Positions 24,435 through 26,435 of a stretch of DNA of 26,435 nt are shown piece by piece. Under the pieces are notes generated by a model that was not told the DNA's origin, made no database searches, and was given only the letters and a program-made list of their open reading frames with translations. The stretch's first letter is position 1. The number at the start of each line of letters is the position of its first letter. The position numbers were made by a program, and so were the translations under genes. The stretch covers positions 1-26,435 of the forward strand of contig DAOTVD010000402.1 in assembly GCA_034437075.1 (NCBI GenBank). Direction: 5' to 3'. The DNA comes from DAOTVD01 sp034437075. Lineage in GTDB: Bacteria; Chloroflexota; Anaerolineae; Aggregatilineales; J027.

Positions 24435-24988
24435 GCGATGCCGACGCCATCCGCAACGGCTATGCCGCGCTGGGTGTAGCCGCTTATTATGCCCAGCACG
24501 GCGCGACCTATCGCAACCCGCACGAACCCCTCATCCGGGAACTGCTAGACAAGGTGGTGCCGGCTTGGGGGCTCGATCTAACGCGAGTGCTGGATTTAGC
24601 GTGCGGTAGCGGCGAAGCAACCCTGGCCTTGCGCGACCACGGCGCCAAACAAATTGACGGCGTAGACCCGTATACAGGCACGGCCTACACCGCGCGCACA
24701 GGCCAAGCGGCCAGGGCGCTTTTTTTCGAAGACATCGCGGCGGGGGTGCTCAACGAGCAAACCTACAGCCTCATCGTGTGTAGTTTTGCCTTGCACCTGG
24801 CGGCGCGTTCGCGCTTGCCCTTGCTGTGCATCCGCCTAGCGGAGACCGCGCCCGCGTTGCTGGTCATCACGCCCCACAAACGGCCCGACATTCGCGCGGC
24901 GTGGGGCTGGCAACTACACGCCGAGGCGCTGCACGCGCGCGTCCGTGCCCGCTACTACCAGCGCACAAACGCGCAGAATGCCTCTTAA
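24431..24988 (+). CDS. Class I SAM-dependent methyltransferase
   Basis: This is a 185-residue cytoplasmic protein. Motif I, VLDLACGSGE (53-62), and the acidic residue after strand 2, GVDP (Asp79), define a Rossmann-type SAM-binding site. SLIVCSFALHL (113-123) fits motif IV, where the methyl acceptor sits. It is shorter than most small-molecule methyltransferases and lacks a C-terminal substrate cap, so the acceptor is unknown. The ATG at 24431 overlaps the EamA stop and gives the expected N-terminus; longer in-frame sequence upstream lies within the transporter gene. Confidence 0.88.
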   Translation: MSDADAIRNGYAALGVAAYYAQHGATYRNPHEPLIRELLDKVVPAWGLDLTRVLDLACGSGEATLALRDHGAKQIDGVDPYTGTAYTARTGQAARALFFEDIAAGVLNEQTYSLIVCSFALHLAARSRLPLLCIRLAETAPALLVITPHKRPDIRAAWGWQLHAEALHARVRARYYQRTNAQNAS

Positions 24989-25000
24989 GGTTCAGCCAAA

Positions 25001-25025
25001 AGGGTACAAACGGCCCGTTTTCCCT
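25001..25025. repeat. Interrupted inverted repeat after the methyltransferase
   Basis: Outer arms AGGG/CCCT and inner arms AAACGG/CCGTTT pair around a single C, with small asymmetric bulges. It lies 12 bases after the methyltransferase stop and may help end the transcript, but there is no clear U tract. Confidence 0.35.
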
Positions 25026-25046
25026 AGCTGAGAGGTTCTAACAGGG

Positions 25047-25076
25047 TTGCGGCGCGTGAATCGACCCTGATATAAT
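25047..25076 (+). promoter_or_regulatory. Extended -10 promoter for rpsU
   Basis: TATAAT at 25071-25076 is a perfect -10 box, with TG one base before it (TGA then TATAAT), the extended -10 signature. TTGCGG at 25047-25052 can serve as a partial -35 with an 18-base spacer. Transcription would start about 25083, leaving a leader of about 134 bases. This is the strongest promoter in the window. Confidence 0.8.
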
Positions 25077-25110
25077 ACGATTGGCAACTGGAATACCTTC
25101 CACATATTGC

Positions 25111-25171
25111 CCAACAACGCAATCATGTTCCCACCAACGCGGGCATTACCACATGCTACGCCGTTGTTTGG
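25111..25171 (+). promoter_or_regulatory. Structured rpsU leader
   Basis: CCAACAACG (25111-25119) can pair with CGTTGTTTGG (25162-25171) with one bulged base, and GCAT/ATGC inside (25143-25146 and 25153-25156) forms a small loop. The structure lies in the leader of a ribosomal protein gene, where autoregulation is common, but its role here is inference. Confidence 0.4.
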
Positions 25172-25202
25172 TGTGTATTCCCGCCCCAAATTCACGAGAA
25201 AC

Positions 25203-25210
25203 GGAGGTGA
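25203..25210 (+). promoter_or_regulatory. rpsU: Ribosome binding site fixing the rpsU TTG start
   Basis: GGAGGTGA is nearly the full complement of the 16S rRNA 3' end and lies six bases before the TTG at 25217. Its strength and spacing decide the start despite the rare initiation codon. Confidence 0.85.
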
Positions 25211-25216
25211 GACCTT

Positions 25217-25411
25217 TTGGCACATGTAGAACTACGCCCTGGCGAATCACAGGATATGCTGCTCAAGCGTTTTCGTAAAGCCGTCGCCAAAGATGGCGTC
25301 CTGAGCACCGTTCGCCGTAAACGTTGGCACGTTTCGAAGAGCGAACTACGCCGTATTCAGAAGAAAAAAGCGGTTCGTCGTGCGCGCCGCAAACAGCGCA
25401 AGAGTGGCTAA
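25217..25411 (+). CDS. rpsU: Ribosomal protein bS21
   Basis: This is a 64-residue, very basic small-subunit protein. It has the bS21 features ESQDMLLKRFRKAV (10-23), then RRKRWHV and a Lys/Arg-rich helical tail. bS21 contacts the anti-Shine-Dalgarno region of the 30S subunit and aids initiation. Initiation is at TTG, supported by the strong GGAGGTGA site six bases upstream; no ATG gives the conserved N-terminus. infA follows, so the two form a small initiation-related operon. Confidence 0.95.
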   Translation: MAHVELRPGESQDMLLKRFRKAVAKDGVLSTVRRKRWHVSKSELRRIQKKKAVRRARRKQRKSG

Positions 25412-25440
25412 TTGTCGCCGGGGGGAACCGTCCCCCCTAC
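25412..25440 (+). other. GC hairpin between rpsU and infA
   Basis: GGGGGG (25420-25425) and CCCCCC (25432-25437) pair around AACCGT directly after the rpsU stop. No U run follows, so it is not a standard terminator. It may set the ratio of rpsU to infA mRNA by pausing or by protecting the upstream message. Confidence 0.5.
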
Positions 25441-25486
25441 GGCACATCCCGACCCGCCAGCGTATAACCAATATTTAGGAAAGTGT

Positions 25487-25732
25487 ATGTCGAAAAGTAC
25501 TGAAAAAATCGAAGTCGAAGGTACCGTCGTCGAGGCGTTGCCCAATACCCAATTCACGGTAGAGCTAGAAAATGGGCACCGCATCCTGGCGTATCTTTCA
25601 GGCAAGATGCGCAAATATTATATTCGTATTTTGCTGGGCGACCGTGTGCGCGTCGAAATGAGCCCCTACGATATGAACCGGGGCCGCATTACATATCGCT
25701 ACAAAAAACGCTCGGGCGGCGACTCCGAATAA
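25487..25732 (+). CDS. infA: Translation initiation factor IF-1
   Basis: This is an 81-residue OB-fold protein that binds the ribosomal A site during initiation. The sequence around IEVEGTVVEALPNTQFTVEL (8-27), NGHRILAYLSGKMRK and YIRILLGDRVRVEMSPYD, ending RGRITYRYK, is near-identical to the family consensus. AGGA lies about seven bases before the ATG at 25487; longer in-frame sequence upstream starts inside the intergenic hairpin and is not family-like. Its place next to rpsU rather than among spc-operon genes is unusual. Confidence 0.97.
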   Translation: MSKSTEKIEVEGTVVEALPNTQFTVELENGHRILAYLSGKMRKYYIRILLGDRVRVEMSPYDMNRGRITYRYKKRSGGDSE

Positions 25733-25746
25733 GCACGCCCCACACC

Positions 25747-26319
25747 CTACAATCCCAGGTGGCGCGTTAGCGAATTGAAGGCCAAATAGGCCATCAACAG
25801 CACCGTGGCTACCCCCGCCAAACTAAAGATCATGAATAGCAGCGCAATCGTCAGGCGTGAATTTGCTGCGCCGGGCTCGAAAAGCGCATCAATGCCGCCC
25901 CGCCGTTGGCCCGCGCGACGTTCACGCGGCCCTGATGGTTGGTCATAAGCCGGGCTACGGCCTGGGCGATCTTGAAACCGGCGTTGTAAGGCTTGGGCGC
26001 TACGCGGCATTTCATCGCGTTGGAGCGGTGCCCCCTGCGCCGCGTCATGTTGCCCTGCACGGGATGCGTCGGCGGGTGTGTCGTCATAATAGTCCCCTGA
26101 CGAGACCTGACGGTCACTGTACGAGCTTTCATAGCGTCGGTCACTGCTTAGCCCAGCGGCATGGTGTTCGTAGTAGAGATCATCCGCGCTGCCATCATCA
26201 TAAAAGTCTTCGGCATCCGCCGCGCCCCAGGCATCATCGTCTGTGCCGCCGAAACGGTCACGAAATTTGCGCCGGCGGTATTGTTTCCCATATTCCGGGT
26301 CGGGTTCGTTACCCCACAT
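25747..26319 (-). CDS. Single-span protein with a long charged N-terminal region
   Basis: This is a 190-residue protein of unknown function. The first 150 residues are hydrophilic and of low complexity, rich in Asp, Tyr, Arg, Gln and Ser, and are probably disordered and cytoplasmic. One membrane span (about 156-180) is followed by a short tail, so it is a C-tail-anchored type protein. There are no cysteines and no known motif. The ATG at 26317-26319 is chosen because AAAGGA lies seven bases upstream; an in-frame ATG at 26392-26394 lies inside the upstream gene. It follows that gene by 16 bases, suggesting one transcript. Confidence 0.7.
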   Translation of the reverse strand: MWGNEPDPEYGKQYRRRKFRDRFGGTDDDAWGAADAEDFYDDGSADDLYYEHHAAGLSSDRRYESSYSDRQVSSGDYYDDTPADASRAGQHDAAQGAPLQRDEMPRSAQALQRRFQDRPGRSPAYDQPSGPRERRAGQRRGGIDALFEPGAANSRLTIALLFMIFSLAGVATVLLMAYLAFNSLTRHLGL

Positions 26320-26335
26320 GCTAACGTCCTTTCGG

Positions 26336-26435
26336 TTAATCGTGTTGCAGCAGTCGTTGTACGCCCTCGGCGGGCGAAAGCTGGCGCGCCGCAACCCGTT
26401 CTATCATCTGTTTTAACTGATCGGGCGGGGTCTTG
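26336..26435 (-). CDS. 3' end of a gene with a SHOCT-like C-terminus (partial)
   Basis: The last 32 codons of a minus-strand gene run from the window edge to a TAA at 26336-26338. The encoded tail, KTPPDQLKQMIERVAARQL then SPAEGVQRLLQHD, is a helix-turn-helix pair like SHOCT or DUF2089-type C-termini. The rest of the gene lies outside the window, so its function cannot be told. The 16-base gap to the next ATG suggests cotranscription. Confidence 0.6.
   Translation of the reverse strand, partial: KTPPDQLKQMIERVAARQLSPAEGVQRLLQHD

Noticed and set aside
25001..25025. Intrinsic terminator after the methyltransferase
   Set aside because: The repeat is interrupted, has a one-base loop, and lacks a U tract, so I list it only as an inverted repeat.
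25412..25486. Longer IF-1 version beginning in the rpsU-infA gap
   Set aside because: The added sequence encodes low-complexity residues over the GC hairpin, while the family consensus begins at 25487 behind a good AGGA site.

Overview
The window is a gene-dense, GC-rich stretch of a bacterial chromosome. I see no insertion sequence, CRISPR array, tRNA or rRNA. Several traits point to Chloroflexota, probably an Anaerolineae-like lineage, although no marker gene proves it. They are a kinase-NTPase-WD40 receptor with a Cys-pair tail, secreted proteins with Pro/Thr-rich linkers and SH3/CARDB modules, and an adjacent isopentenyl phosphate kinase and phosphomevalonate-decarboxylase-like gene, a pairing known from Roseiflexus.

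Layout. 1-2341: tgt (minus), a LuxR-type regulator with an eroded receiver domain (plus), and a PA2169/DUF2383 four-helix protein (minus). 2530-5707: a secreted type-1 periplasmic-binding-like protein with SH3 and CARDB modules, a small helical protein, and a metallophosphoesterase. 5819-10558: a very large membrane Ser/Thr kinase with a STAND-like NTPase, one membrane span and about 14 WD40 blades. 10648-13656: a membrane Fe-S oxidoreductase of the HdrD/GlpC type followed by a PIG3-type quinone oxidoreductase. 13687-14097: a single-BON-domain gene with its own promoter and a clear intrinsic terminator. 14113-19087: a GT-C-like membrane glycosyltransferase, then a TIR/HEAT-like membrane protein whose stop codon overlaps the start of isopentenyl phosphate kinase, then the decarboxylase. 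19100-23344 (minus): a lipoprotein, a MurF-like/Alr-like fusion with damaged signature motifs, and a multi-span membrane protein, probably one operon. 23532-24988: an EamA transporter overlapping a SAM methyltransferase. 25047-25732: a strong extended -10 promoter, a structured leader, rpsU with a TTG start, a GC hairpin, and infA. 25747-26435 (minus): a single-span hypothetical protein and the 3' end of another gene.

How the parts work together. The kinase receptor could bind a signal outside the cell and pass it to kinase and NTPase modules inside. IPK and the decarboxylase would complete the alternative mevalonate route: mevalonate phosphate to isopentenyl phosphate to IPP. The Fe-S protein and the quinone oxidoreductase form a redox pair. 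rpsU and infA form a translation module.

The most notable items are the MurF-like/Alr-like fusion with lost motifs, the TIR-like protein translationally coupled to IPK, the double-propeller kinase receptor, the metallophosphoesterase with a metal-site substitution, and several perfect palindromes or repeats in divergent promoter regions. All domain calls come from reading motifs by eye; no database search was run.
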